Shown here: positions 42,624-51,590 of the stretch, piece by piece
Layout: each line of letters begins with the position of its first letter
How positions within the stretch are numbered: position 1 is the first letter of the stretch
Assembly (NCBI RefSeq): GCF_007483685.1
Contig: NZ_VMKN01000001.1
Location: forward strand, 2,158,393 to 2,222,392
Source: Litoribacter populi
Lineage (GTDB): Bacteria > Bacteroidota > Bacteroidia > Cytophagales > Cyclobacteriaceae
Direction: 5' to 3'
Length of the DNA stretch: 64,000 nt
Program-made: the position numbers and the translations under genes
The notes under the pieces: generated by a model
Databases searched by the model: none
Seen by the model: the letters and a program-made list of their open reading frames with translations, nothing else
Told to the model about the DNA's origin: nothing

Positions 42624-43085
42624 ATGAAAAGATTCCCAATTGCCCTCGCTCTAATTTTAATTTTTCTTTTTGCCTGCAACTCTCAAGAGGATGAACTATA
42701 CACCGGCCGTGAACTCCAATACCAGCTTTTCTCTAGTAGTGAATACGATTATTTCGGTGTAGCTAGTGTAAGGGAATTGATTAGAGGAGGCATTGAGATT
42801 GAAATTCAGCTGGAGGGCGAAAGTAGTAATGATGTGTATTATTATCCAGCCCACTTGCATTTTGGTGAAGCTACCGAACAAAGCACTGATATGGCTTTTA
42901 TGCTTAATCCTGTAGATGCCCGAGTATTGCTGAGTATCACAACTTTTCGGTATTTGGTAGATGGAACAGAAATGAATTTCGAAAGATTTTCAGAATTTAA
43001 CGGGCATATCAAAATTCATTTGGCCGAGGATGGGCCAGAATATCAGGTGATTTTGGCCTTGGGGAATGTGGGTAGTAATGCATAA
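42624..43085 (+). CDS. Hypothetical lipoprotein
   Basis: A 153-residue protein with a lipoprotein signal (MKRFPIALALILIFLFACNS, Cys about 18). The mature part contains VRELIRGGIEIEIQLEGES, YYPAHLHFGEATEQSTDMAF and FNGHIKIHLAEDGPEYQVI. The HLHFG pattern is a possible metal-binding or CHRD-like trace, but I cannot assign a family. It stands alone. Confidence 0.72.
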   Translation: MKRFPIALALILIFLFACNSQEDELYTGRELQYQLFSSSEYDYFGVASVRELIRGGIEIEIQLEGESSNDVYYYPAHLHFGEATEQSTDMAFMLNPVDARVLLSITTFRYLVDGTEMNFERFSEFNGHIKIHLAEDGPEYQVILALGNVGSNA

Positions 43086-43270
43086 AAACCATAATTAAGT
43101 AATAATGATTTTTAATAAGCTTAGTTCATTATTTATTTCTTAAAAACTCTTATTTAAAGCAATAATAAATAACCCTCCTTCTATTTTATTTTTCAAAAAC
43201 TGGTCTGGTCATTGCCTTAAACACAGTAAATCCGTAAAATGTTATAATTCATTTATTGTTTAGTATTATA

Positions 43271-43286
43271 GAGTAAATTTTTACTC
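43271..43286. promoter_or_regulatory. Operator-like palindrome upstream of the first subtilase
   Basis: GAGTAAA-TT-TTTACTC, a perfect 7-bp inverted repeat with a 2-base spacer, 55 bases before the start codon. It could bind a dimeric regulator; no other copy is seen in the window. Confidence 0.35.
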
Positions 43287-43340
43287 AATAATTCATTTTT
43301 CGGATAATTACATTTTATAACCCTTATTAAATAATTGATT

Positions 43341-44588
43341 ATGTTTAAGCCAGTTTACCGTTTCATTGGAAAGCCTTTGACGCTTTCAGCTTTTTGTCTG
43401 GCCATAATGGCCTCAGGTTGTCAGGACAGTCTTGACGAGCAAAGTATTAACCCCGATAATATGGAAGTAGATGAGGAATTCGTCGGCTATCTTAACGGTG
43501 ACGTGATACCAGGACAATACATTGTTATTTTGAATGAGCAGGGGATTACTTTTAGAAAAGACGGTACCTACGCTGAAATTCAGGAAGCTATGAAAAAAGG
43601 GGCAACCGACCTATTGGTGTCCCATAAAATCGGAGGCGAAAACCTCAAAGAGGTCTTTGGTGCTTCAGTGGAAGGTTTTTCCGTTCGCATGAGTGAGGAA
43701 GAATATGATAGGGTAAGCCAAGATCCTAGAGTTAAATATATAGAAGAGGACAGAATGATGGCGGTATCGCGTCCAAGAAGGCGTTCCAACCGATGGGATA
43801 ATAGTGCCCCTTCCAATACTCAGGAGGTTTCTTACGGTGTGGCAAGAGTGGGAGGACATACTAGGTATACTGGCGACAATGTGGCCTATATATTAGATTC
43901 GGGAATTGATTTAGAGCATGAAGATTTGAATGTAAATGCATCAAGAGGTTTTAATGCATTTACAAGTGGGAGTGATGGGGAAAGTCTGACTGATGAAAAT
44001 GGTCATGGTACTCACGTGGCAGGAATTATAGGCGCCCTTGATAATTCTGTAGGCGTGGTCGGAGTTGCTGCAGGCGCACCAGTTGTTCCCATCAAAGTGC
44101 TAGACGCCAATGGAAGTGGACCATACTCAGGCGTAATTGCTGGAATTGATTTCGTCGCCGCTAATGGTAATGCCGGGGATGTGGCCAATTTGAGCCTTGG
44201 AGGCCCGGGTTCCAATGCCATGGATGATGCAGTGATTGCTGCAGCCAATAAAGGGATTTACTTTGTCTTGGCTGCTGGAAACAATAATAATGATGCAGAA
44301 AACTACAGCCCGGGAAGGGTAAATGGACAGAATATCTACACCATTTCCGCTATGGACTCCAGAGATAGATTTGCATCGTTTTCCAACTATGGTAATCCTC
44401 CAATCGATTATTGTGCTCCTGGTGTGGGAGTAAATTCAACATGGTTAAACAATGAATATAGAGTCTTGAGCGGAACATCAATGGCTGCACCTCACGTGGC
44501 AGGCATCAGATTGTTGGGAGAGATTAACAGTAATGGACGGGTAAGAAACGATCCTGATGGAAACAGAGATGTTATAGCTGTAAAATAA
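43341..44588 (+). CDS. Subtilisin-like (S8) peptidase lipoprotein 1
   Basis: 415 residues from the ATG at 43341. Lipoprotein signal with Cys 27 (ASGCQ), an I9-type propeptide (about 57-140, QYIVILNEQGITF to VKYIEEDR), then the S8 catalytic domain: Asp186 (YILDSGIDLEHEDL), His222 (ENGHGTHVAG), oxyanion Asn314 (VLAAGN) and Ser380 (SGTSMAAPHVAG). It would be held at the outer membrane and cut proteins. An arginine-rich linker (RPRRRSNR) sits where copy 2 has a glycine run. A terminator follows directly. It is a close paralogue of the next gene. Confidence 0.94.
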   Translation: MFKPVYRFIGKPLTLSAFCLAIMASGCQDSLDEQSINPDNMEVDEEFVGYLNGDVIPGQYIVILNEQGITFRKDGTYAEIQEAMKKGATDLLVSHKIGGENLKEVFGASVEGFSVRMSEEEYDRVSQDPRVKYIEEDRMMAVSRPRRRSNRWDNSAPSNTQEVSYGVARVGGHTRYTGDNVAYILDSGIDLEHEDLNVNASRGFNAFTSGSDGESLTDENGHGTHVAGIIGALDNSVGVVGVAAGAPVVPIKVLDANGSGPYSGVIAGIDFVAANGNAGDVANLSLGGPGSNAMDDAVIAAANKGIYFVLAAGNNNNDAENYSPGRVNGQNIYTISAMDSRDRFASFSNYGNPPIDYCAPGVGVNSTWLNNEYRVLSGTSMAAPHVAGIRLLGEINSNGRVRNDPDGNRDVIAVK

Positions 44589-44610
44589 AGTTTTTCAAAT
44601 TTTTTAATGG

Positions 44611-44642
44611 AAGTCACCCTGCAAAGGGTGACTTTTTTTTTG
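44611..44642 (+). terminator. Rho-independent terminator of subtilase 1
   Basis: Stem AGTCACCC/GGGTGACT with loop TGCAAA, followed by nine T. Confidence 0.92.
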
Positions 44643-44967
44643 GATAATCACTTCAAGTGAAATGCTGTACGGTTAAATGGTTGGAAATAAATGTGTTGTG
44701 GGGTGTGGCCTAAGTAATATTTTATGAAACTAACCTTTATAAAAATAATTTTGCGTAAAAATATGGAAAACTTTCCTAAAAAATTTTAAAAAAGTTAAAA
44801 TCATAATTATTCGTATTCATAAGGGGTAATTATTTAAAAATAATTTTGATTACGTTTATTGAGTTATCAAAATAACAATAATATATTTTGTTTTTTGAAT
44901 AATGGTAAATTGGTGGTGTTTTTGTCTGGTTTGGTTTTTGCCAACTAATTTTTCATAATTACAAACC

Positions 44968-44985
44968 GATACAGAATATTGTATC
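44968..44985. promoter_or_regulatory. Palindrome upstream of the second subtilase
   Basis: GATACA-GAATAT-TGTATC is a perfect 6-bp inverted repeat around a 6-base centre, 38 bases before the start codon. The 380-base gap before it is very AT-rich and holds short A/T palindromes (TAATTATTTAAAAATAATT) but no gene that I can support. Confidence 0.35.
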
Positions 44986-45022
44986 ACTAAACTTATTTTA
45001 ACACCCTTAATTAACTAAATGT

Positions 45023-46252
45023 ATGTTTAAACCAGTTTACAAATTTATTGGAAAGCCATTCGCGCTTTCAGCTTTTTGTCTCGCGCTAGTAATGTCGGGA
45101 TGTCAAGACAACATTGATGAGAAAAACCAATTAGAAGTGGATGATCTTATCGCTTTTTCAGATAGCGACCTGATTCCGGGTCAATATATTGTAGTTCTAA
45201 ATGAAAGCGGGATTTCTTTTAGAAAAGATGGAAGCTATGAGGAAGTTCAGGCCGGTATGAGAAAAGATGCCTCCAACCTTTTAGCTAAGTACCGCATCAG
45301 CGGTGAAAATTTACGTGAGGTTTACGGTTCATCCATTGACGGTTTTGCTGCAATGTTGACTGAAGCTGAATTCGATCAATTGAAGTCTGATCCGAACGTA
45401 AAGTATATTGAGCAGGATAGATTTGTTGCTCTGGCTCCACCTCCAGGTAGAGGAAACGGTGGCGGCGGAGGTGGATCCACCGGCCAAACTGTTCCTTATG
45501 GTATTACAAGAGTTGGAGGCCACGTAAATTATACGGGTAACAATGTAGCTTATGTATTGGATACGGGCATTGAATTGGATCATGAGGATTTGAATGTTGA
45601 TGCATCCAAAGGATTCAACGCATTTACTAGCGGCCGTGATGGTAATTCCCTAACAGACGGTAATGGGCATGGTACTCACGTAGCAGGCACTATTGCTGCA
45701 ATTGACAACAATTTAGGTGTGGTAGGGGTAGCTGCTGGAGCTCCCGTAGTGCCTATTAAGGTATTAGATTCAAGAGGTTCTGGTTCATATTCCGGTGTTA
45801 TCGCAGGTGTAAACTTTGTAGGAGCCAACGGTAAAGCTGGAGACGTAGCTAACATGAGTTTGGGTGGTCCAATCTCTCAAGCATTGGATGATGCAGTCTT
45901 GGCTGCCTCGAATAAGGGGATTTGGTTTGTTTTGGCTGCTGGAAATGAAAGTAGAGATGCTAACCTTTCAAGCCCTGCCAGAGTAAATGGCAATTATATC
46001 TACACTATTTCTGCTATGGATTCCAACGACAGGTTTGCATCATTCTCCAATTGGGGTAATCCACCTGTTGACTGGTGTGCTCCAGGTGTAGGCATCAATT
46101 CTACTTGGATCAGCAACAGTTATAGAGCGATCAGCGGTACTTCCATGGCTGCACCTCACGTAGCTGGTATTAGACTACTTGGAAGTGTGAAGCAAGACGG
46201 AAATGTTCAGAATGATCCTGATGGCAATCCAGACAAAATTGCTGTGAGGTAA
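45023..46252 (+). CDS. Subtilisin-like (S8) peptidase lipoprotein 2
   Basis: A 409-residue paralogue of the preceding gene with the same plan. Lipidated Cys27 (MSGCQ), I9 propeptide (about 52-135), a Gly-rich linker (GRGNGGGGGGSTG, 142-154), and the catalytic residues Asp180, His216, Asn308 and Ser374. Both genes share the KPVY.FIGKP start and the C-terminal NDPDGN motif, so they arose by tandem duplication. Each has its own terminator and upstream palindrome, so they are separate transcription units and may be regulated differently. Confidence 0.94.
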   Translation: MFKPVYKFIGKPFALSAFCLALVMSGCQDNIDEKNQLEVDDLIAFSDSDLIPGQYIVVLNESGISFRKDGSYEEVQAGMRKDASNLLAKYRISGENLREVYGSSIDGFAAMLTEAEFDQLKSDPNVKYIEQDRFVALAPPPGRGNGGGGGGSTGQTVPYGITRVGGHVNYTGNNVAYVLDTGIELDHEDLNVDASKGFNAFTSGRDGNSLTDGNGHGTHVAGTIAAIDNNLGVVGVAAGAPVVPIKVLDSRGSGSYSGVIAGVNFVGANGKAGDVANMSLGGPISQALDDAVLAASNKGIWFVLAAGNESRDANLSSPARVNGNYIYTISAMDSNDRFASFSNWGNPPVDWCAPGVGINSTWISNSYRAISGTSMAAPHVAGIRLLGSVKQDGNVQNDPDGNPDKIAVR

Positions 46253-46274
46253 TCTAATATCCTAACTAACCATT

Positions 46275-46314
46275 GAGGCTGTTTTCTTTAAAAAGGGAAC
46301 AGCCTCTTTTATTT
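46275..46314 (+). terminator. Rho-independent terminator of subtilase 2
   Basis: Stem GAGGCTGTTTTCTT against AAGGGAACAGCCTC (G-U pairs inside) with a short A/T loop, followed by TTTTATTTTT. Confidence 0.85.
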
Positions 46315-46494
46315 TTAAGATAGGGCAGTAAAGACCATTAGACCAAATAATATATTTCAAATACAAAAAAAAGTCAATTGAATAAAAAAAAGTGTGTTAT
46401 ATGTTTGTTTCTTAAGTTTTATTAACGTACATTTATATCACTAAGCAAATAACTTTTTCATATGTCACTAGCAGCGTGAATGGCCCAAGGTCAT

Positions 46495-46725
46495 TCACAT
46501 TTTTTTTGTGTACTTTTCTCGAAGGGGGACTAGGAGGTATTCTAGTCCGTTCAATTTGATTTCATACATGGTGCTGAGCCACATGCCGAGTTTTCCCTCA
46601 GGGAATCCTTCTCTTTTCATCCAAACCAGATAGTGTTCAGGGATGTCGCAAATTATAAATCCTTTATATTTTCCAAATGGCATCCGTTTGGTCACTACCT
46701 CTTTTAATACTTCGTTTTCCATCAC
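46495..46725 (-). CDS. DUF3820-family small protein
   Basis: 76 residues with MPFGKYKGFIICDIPEHYLVW, the pattern of the DUF3820 (putative quorum-sensing-regulated virulence factor) family, then MKREGFPEGKLGMWLSTMYE and LVPLREKYTKK. Its biochemical role is unknown. Two in-frame Met codons start the gene; either may be used. Confidence 0.8.
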   Translation of the reverse strand: MMENEVLKEVVTKRMPFGKYKGFIICDIPEHYLVWMKREGFPEGKLGMWLSTMYEIKLNGLEYLLVPLREKYTKKM

Positions 46726-46867
46726 GCTAAGGTAAATCTATTTGCTTACTTTGTAAATATCGGTGATTTATGGGAGAAGAGTTTATTTAGATTAATCCTA
46801 AATTTTCTAAGAAAAGAACAATGGGATGTAGAGGTCGTTTAATAGTTATAACCAAAAACTAAATACC

Positions 46868-46987
46868 ATGAAACCATTAAAGAAAGAGTCTGCAATCAAC
46901 GAATGTCCCATCTGTCATGCTTCTGCAGTGGAGCCATGCAAAAATCCGGAGAAAAAAGCTTCCAGGGAATGCCCCAGAGTAAAATAG
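46868..46987 (+). CDS. 39-residue Cys-rich microprotein
   Basis: An ATG at 46868 opens MKPLKKESAINECPICHASA, then VEPCKNPEKKASRECPRVK and a TAG. The four Cys (C13, C16, C24, C35) in a CPIC...PCK...ECP pattern resemble a small zinc-binding knuckle. A perfect 12-bp terminator hairpin begins 38 bases after the stop, consistent with a real short transcript. It is too short for most gene finders. Confidence 0.65.
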   Translation: MKPLKKESAINECPICHASAVEPCKNPEKKASRECPRVK

Positions 46988-47024
46988 GCATTTTCAAGAC
47001 ATTTGAAAAAGTAAGAAACAGGTA

Positions 47025-47058
47025 ACCGCAAAATAGGAAAGCTATTTTGCGGTTTTTT
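47025..47058. terminator. Strong terminator shared by the microprotein and glutamate dehydrogenase genes
   Basis: A perfect 12-bp stem ACCGCAAAATAG/CTATTTTGCGGT with loop GAAAG, followed by six T on the plus strand. It lies 4 bases from the convergent stop codon of the dehydrogenase. Confidence 0.9.
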
Positions 47059-47061
47059 CAT

Positions 47062-48480
47062 TTATGGGAAAATACCCAGATCCATATATGAGATGGCAAT
47101 TCTCTCTAGGGCAAGCACGAAGCCCGCGGTTCTTAGGCTTTTGATGTTCTTTTTCTTACGGATTTCGTTCATATTGTGGTAAGCCTTGACCATGGTTTCT
47201 TCCAGTCCGGATTCTACTAGGTCTTTCTCTGAGGCTCCCTTTATGATAAGTTCTTTTTGCTTCTCAGAAAATTTCTGGCCCGTATTTTCTTCCATCATAT
47301 CAAGCAAATCTTGAAACTTTTGCTTTTCATATCTTTTCTGAAGTTTGCCAAATGAAACCCTAGACAAGTTTTTCAGCCACTCAAAATACGAGACCGTTAC
47401 ACCACCAGCATTGATATATAAATCCGGGATTATCAGCACATTTTTTTTCAAAAGTATTTCTTCAGCTTCTTGAGTAACAGGACCGTTGGCTGCTTCAGCA
47501 ATAATTTTAGCTTTCACATCCTTGGCATTGTTCGAAGTGATTTGGTTTTCTAGTGCGGCTGGTACGAGAATGTCGCATTCATAGGTGAGTAGTTCAGTGG
47601 AGTTTTCTATAAACTTACCTTTATTATAATCCTTAAAGCCATCGTTATCCATTTTGTATTTGTTAATCTTCTGGATGTCGATGCCTTTTTCATCGTATAT
47701 TCCTCCATTGTATTCTGCAATCCCGATTACCTTAGCGCCAGCTTGCTCCAAGTACATGGCGGTATGATAACCTACGTTACCTAAACCTTGCACAATTACA
47801 GTTTTTCCTTTAAGTCCGGTTTTTAGGCCGAGAGTTTCCATGTCCTCTTCTACGCTTACCGCCTCTCTTAGACCGAAAAATACCCCACGGCCAGTGGCCT
47901 CGTTTCTTCCGGGAATCCCATGAAGGGAGAGTGGTTTACCAGTTACACACCCTTTGGCATTGATAGAGTCTGGATGGAATGCCATATAAGTATCTGTGAT
48001 CCATCCCATTTCTCTGGCCCCAGTTCCATAATCAGGGGCTGGGACATCAAGGGCTGGTCCTATAAAATTCTTTTTGATGAGTTCGGAAGTGTATCTTCGG
48101 GTGATCTTTTCCAATTGGGAAACGGTGTAGTTTCTGGGGTTAATTCTTACACCTCCTTTTCCCCCTCCATATGGTATCTCTACCAGAGCACATTTATAGG
48201 TCATCAAAGCAGCTAATCCTTTAATTTCCTCGACATTTACTTCTTCACTATACCTGATACCGCCTTTTACGGGGACTTTGTGGTGGGAATGTTGAACTCG
48301 GAAGCCAGTTAGCACTTCTTTGGAGCCATCGTCATTTCGAAGAGGAAAATTGAATTCGTAAATGCTGTTGCACTGTTTAATTTGCTCTATAAGTGCTTTA
48401 TCTAGGTCCAAATGCTTGGCAGCACTTTCGACAAAATAATTAACTTCATCGAATAAGCTGTAATCATTATTTTCAGACAT
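47062..48480 (-). CDS. Glu/Leu/Phe/Val dehydrogenase family protein (glutamate dehydrogenase)
   Basis: A 472-residue protein. The substrate and catalytic block is FRVQHSHHKVPVKGGIRYS then MTYKCALVEIPYGGGKGGVRINPR, with the catalytic region PAPDYGTGAREMGWITDTY. The Rossmann motif is VIVQGLGNVGYHTAMYLEQ. NAD(P)-dependent glutamate dehydrogenases of this length are usual. It links 2-oxoglutarate and ammonia to glutamate and stands alone. Confidence 0.92.
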   Translation of the reverse strand: MSENNDYSLFDEVNYFVESAAKHLDLDKALIEQIKQCNSIYEFNFPLRNDDGSKEVLTGFRVQHSHHKVPVKGGIRYSEEVNVEEIKGLAALMTYKCALVEIPYGGGKGGVRINPRNYTVSQLEKITRRYTSELIKKNFIGPALDVPAPDYGTGAREMGWITDTYMAFHPDSINAKGCVTGKPLSLHGIPGRNEATGRGVFFGLREAVSVEEDMETLGLKTGLKGKTVIVQGLGNVGYHTAMYLEQAGAKVIGIAEYNGGIYDEKGIDIQKINKYKMDNDGFKDYNKGKFIENSTELLTYECDILVPAALENQITSNNAKDVKAKIIAEAANGPVTQEAEEILLKKNVLIIPDLYINAGGVTVSYFEWLKNLSRVSFGKLQKRYEKQKFQDLLDMMEENTGQKFSEKQKELIIKGASEKDLVESGLEETMVKAYHNMNEIRKKKNIKSLRTAGFVLALERIAISYMDLGIFP

Positions 48481-48556
48481 ACAAGATTGGGGTTAGGTTA
48501 AAAATAACATTACTTAATTAACTCCAAATCGTGCTTACTGTTATTTTAAATAGAAG

Positions 48557-48579
48557 GAGCCGGAATCAAATTCCGGCTC
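48557..48579 (-). terminator. Hairpin between the dehydrogenase and the membrane-protein gene
   Basis: A perfect 9-bp stem GAGCCGGAA/TTCCGGCTC with a 5-base loop, followed on the minus strand by CTTCTATTT. It lies 20 bases beyond the stop codon of the gene at 48599-49030. The T-run is weak. Confidence 0.6.
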
Positions 48580-48598
48580 TTTCTAGGTTTTTAGCATT

Positions 48599-49030
48599 TT
48601 AATTCAACCAAGCTGACCATGGTATTCTAGAGAGTATCAATAAAAGTCCGATTCCATAAAATATGTAAATGCTTCTGTAACGGTTTCTAGGTATGGAAAT
48701 CTTCTTTGCTCGGCTATAACCGACAGTAATTAAAATGACCGCGATAAGGCCAACTAATGGGTGCTCTAAAGCATAAAGCCTGGAAGTCGCATCTCCCATA
48801 GTGTGACTTCCAAAATTGGAAACACCCAGGGGACTGATAAAATATAAAACCAATCCAGCTAGTAGTTGAATATGGGCAGGGATAAGCCCGAATAGGCCAA
48901 ATTTCTGGTCTTTAGCTGTAAATTCTCTATTAGACAAAGCTCCAATCATGGCATAAATAAAACTGATGGAAATACCAATGATTACCAAATAAGCCAAGTA
49001 GGAGTGTAGGTGTAAAAATCCTGTGTACAT
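48599..49030 (-). CDS. Four-helix membrane protein (cytochrome-b-like)
   Basis: 143 residues from the ATG at 49030: MYTGFLHLHSYLAYLVIIGI, then FGLFGLIPAHIQLLAGLVLYF, YALEHPLVGLIAVILITVGYS and SIYIFYGIGLLLILSR. Four hydrophobic helices carry His residues (HLHSY, PAHIQ, EHP) placed as possible heme or metal ligands. Similar proteins are annotated in Bacteroidota as cytochrome B; the heme role is unproven. A TTG-started extension to 49075 is less likely. Confidence 0.72.
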   Translation of the reverse strand: MYTGFLHLHSYLAYLVIIGISISFIYAMIGALSNREFTAKDQKFGLFGLIPAHIQLLAGLVLYFISPLGVSNFGSHTMGDATSRLYALEHPLVGLIAVILITVGYSRAKKISIPRNRYRSIYIFYGIGLLLILSRIPWSAWLN

Positions 49031-49090
49031 CTTAGTAGTGTTGATTAAGGCATAAAAATAAGTGATTTTTTTCAATAACCTTAACCGATG

Positions 49091-50203
49091 CTATAAAAGA
49101 CGGTTTTTATCCTTAGGTTCCTCAATATCATTTTTGCTAAACAGGTAGCCAAACGGGTTGAGAACTGGAACATGGCGGCATACAACAGTAACCATACCAA
49201 AGATCGGTATGGCTAGCACCATTCCAATTACTCCCCAAACCTCATTGCCAAGGATGACCGATAAAATGATGAAAAACGGATGAACATCCACCTTGTCTCC
49301 CAAAATGATGGGCTGGAGTATGTAACTATCGATAAACTGAGTAACTAAAAAGGTGATCGTAATCCCAATTAAAGCACCAGAACCTCCGTCGGTTAGTAAT
49401 CCTAAACTTAGAGCTATGACGTAGCCGATCATATTGCCAATAAATGGTACAATTGAAAGCATGGCTGCTATCAAACTGATAACCAGAGCATTTTCCAAAC
49501 CTGAGATCAGCAGTCCTGTAAAATAAAATCCGGTTAAAATAGCCATAAGAAATAGCCTACCCGCTAAATAATGGCGGCTTACTTTTGAGCTTTTGGAAAT
49601 TATGTTGGAGACTTTAGCCCTTTTCTTGACAGGGAAAAATCTAAGTATAAATTCCTTGAAACGACCTCTAAAATGGATAAATAGAAATACGTATACTGTT
49701 GTCAACAAGACATTTGTTAAATAGGTCATGATAGTGGTAACTACCCCCATGGCTTGTTCTGCCGTCTCATCTTCATCGCTTGACTCCTCCTCCTCTTCAT
49801 CTTCACCCTCTTCTTCCTCGGAGTCGGGAGTCACTTCTTCAATTTGCTCTTCCTCAAGCATGGTATTGTCGGCTAGGTAGGTGCTGAATTCCTCTATTTT
49901 GGTGAACATCTGGGTCTTCATTTCCTCCCAGTCATCGACAAAGTCCTTAATTTGCCAAGAGACTAAAGCCACTATGCCGAAAGTTAACATGATTAAAATC
50001 AAAGTGCTGCTCAAGGTTGCCCAAACTTTTTTCATGCCCCATCTTTCAAACATATAGGTGACCGGCAACATCAGAAAAGCTAAAATCATGGCAGTGGCCA
50101 AGGGGGCCAAAAAAGCCTTAGAATAAACTAGTCCTTGAAACAAAAAGTAAATGCCAACAATAAAAAGGGTGCTATATAAAAGTACTTTTTTTCCTTTTTC
50201 CAT
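49091..50203 (-). CDS. AI-2E/PerM-family membrane protein
   Basis: About 370 residues from the ATG at 50203 (MEKGKKVLLYSTLFIVGIYF). Eight or so hydrophobic segments include the family's conserved C-terminal regions (IAAMLSIVPFIGNMIGYVIAL, TFLVTQFIDSYILQPIILGDKVDVHPF, GVIGMVLAIPIFGM). An unusual acidic insert (VTPDSEEEEGEDEEEEESS, about 126-150) replaces the loop after the third segment. The family includes exporters and sodium/proton antiporters, so the substrate is open. Confidence 0.88.
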   Translation of the reverse strand: MEKGKKVLLYSTLFIVGIYFLFQGLVYSKAFLAPLATAMILAFLMLPVTYMFERWGMKKVWATLSSTLILIMLTFGIVALVSWQIKDFVDDWEEMKTQMFTKIEEFSTYLADNTMLEEEQIEEVTPDSEEEEGEDEEEEESSDEDETAEQAMGVVTTIMTYLTNVLLTTVYVFLFIHFRGRFKEFILRFFPVKKRAKVSNIISKSSKVSRHYLAGRLFLMAILTGFYFTGLLISGLENALVISLIAAMLSIVPFIGNMIGYVIALSLGLLTDGGSGALIGITITFLVTQFIDSYILQPIILGDKVDVHPFFIILSVILGNEVWGVIGMVLAIPIFGMVTVVCRHVPVLNPFGYLFSKNDIEEPKDKNRLL

Positions 50204-50304
50204 AGATCGAAAAATGCTTAACAATATGAGTAACTATACAAAATAAGGTTTCTCAACCGAGTTTTATTTAATTTGCATTAATTTTGGGTTTAACGAATTA
50301 TTGT

Positions 50305-51552
50305 ATGTACAAATACTTTGCGAAACTATTCTGTTGTTTTTTATTTTTCACAAATGTCACCACTGCTTGGGCACAAGTGACAGGGAGAGGAGCTGAATTG
50401 GATACCGGTAGGATTATGGAATCCATACCCTTGGCCTTTTCGGAGGTGCCCTATTTCACTTATGGTCAAGGATTGGGGATCATGGCTCCAGATAGTCTTT
50501 TCGCCATGAATATTCGTTTTAGGATGCAGAATAGGGCAGGGTTTACCTTTCAAGATGATGAAGCGACACAGATTGAGGCCAGGGTGCGGAGATTGAGGTT
50601 AAGATTTGATGGTTTTGTATATAATCCTCGGCTAAGTTATGTTCTCCAACTTTCTTTCACGCGCGGGGATATGGATTGGGAAAATACTGAATTTCCCAAC
50701 ATTGTCAGGGATGCGATGATTTTCTATAGAGTTACCGATAAATTGGTACTTGGATTTGGCCAGACTAAATTGCCGGGAAATAGGCAAAGAGTAAACAGTT
50801 CCGGGGATTTGCAATTTGTAGATAGAAGTATTGTCAATGCTACTTTAAACGTTGACCGTGATTTTGGCCTTCAAGCAGCATATACGGATAAACTTATTAA
50901 TAATTTTCACTACGTTCTCCGTGGGGCAGTCAGTACAGGGGAAGGAAGGAATATTCTCGCCACTGATGGAGGATTGGCATATACTGGGAGGGTGGAAATT
51001 TTGCCATTTGGCATGTTTGAACGCTTTGGAGATTATTTTGAAGGGGACCTTATCCGAGAAAAAACACCCAAACTTTCCATAGGAGTAACCTCCAGTCTCA
51101 ACCGAAATACACTTCGAACCGGTGGTCAAATTGGAACCTTTCTTTATGACAGAAGAGATATGGACACCTATATGACAGACTGGCTCTTGAAATATAGAGG
51201 GTTTGCCTTTGCAAGTGAATTACTATACAGAACCTCGCCAAATCCCCTTACTTTCAGTCAAGAAGGGGATAGAAGATATATTTATACTGGTTTGGGACAA
51301 AATTATCAGGCCAGCTATATATTTTTCAACAACGTAGAAATTGCAGGGCGATATACTCAACTGGCACCTCGCTCATTGATTGATGAATTAGAACCATTGG
51401 TTCAGCATTATACCGTAGGAGTGACAAAATATTTAAAAGGTCATCGGGTGAAAGTCCAAACAGACCTCACCTATGAGGACAGGCAATACACTAATCCATC
51501 CAATGACTTTTCCAACTGGCAATTACGCTTCCAAGTGGAATTAGGCATATAA
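50305..51552 (+). CDS. Porin O/P-type outer-membrane protein
   Basis: 415 residues from the ATG at 50305 with a signal peptide (MYKYFAKLFCCFLFFTNVTT, cut after AWAQ). The body resembles phosphate-selective porins OprO/OprP: RRLRLRFDGFVYNPRLSYVL, AMIFYRVTDKLVLGFGQTKLPG, GDLQFVDRSIVNATLN and FGLQAAYTDKL, ending NWQLRFQVELGI with a strand-final pattern. Substrate is not proven. A shared terminator separates it from argH. Confidence 0.85.
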   Translation: MYKYFAKLFCCFLFFTNVTTAWAQVTGRGAELDTGRIMESIPLAFSEVPYFTYGQGLGIMAPDSLFAMNIRFRMQNRAGFTFQDDEATQIEARVRRLRLRFDGFVYNPRLSYVLQLSFTRGDMDWENTEFPNIVRDAMIFYRVTDKLVLGFGQTKLPGNRQRVNSSGDLQFVDRSIVNATLNVDRDFGLQAAYTDKLINNFHYVLRGAVSTGEGRNILATDGGLAYTGRVEILPFGMFERFGDYFEGDLIREKTPKLSIGVTSSLNRNTLRTGGQIGTFLYDRRDMDTYMTDWLLKYRGFAFASELLYRTSPNPLTFSQEGDRRYIYTGLGQNYQASYIFFNNVEIAGRYTQLAPRSLIDELEPLVQHYTVGVTKYLKGHRVKVQTDLTYEDRQYTNPSNDFSNWQLRFQVELGI

Positions 51553-51555
51553 AAT

Positions 51556-51586
51556 AAAAGCCCATCATTTTGATGGGCTTTTATTT
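51556..51586. terminator. Bidirectional terminator between the porin and argH
   Basis: AAAAGCCCATCA-TTT-TGATGGGCTTTT: a perfect stem flanked by A and T runs, serving both convergent genes. Confidence 0.9.
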
Positions 51587-51590
51587 TATA

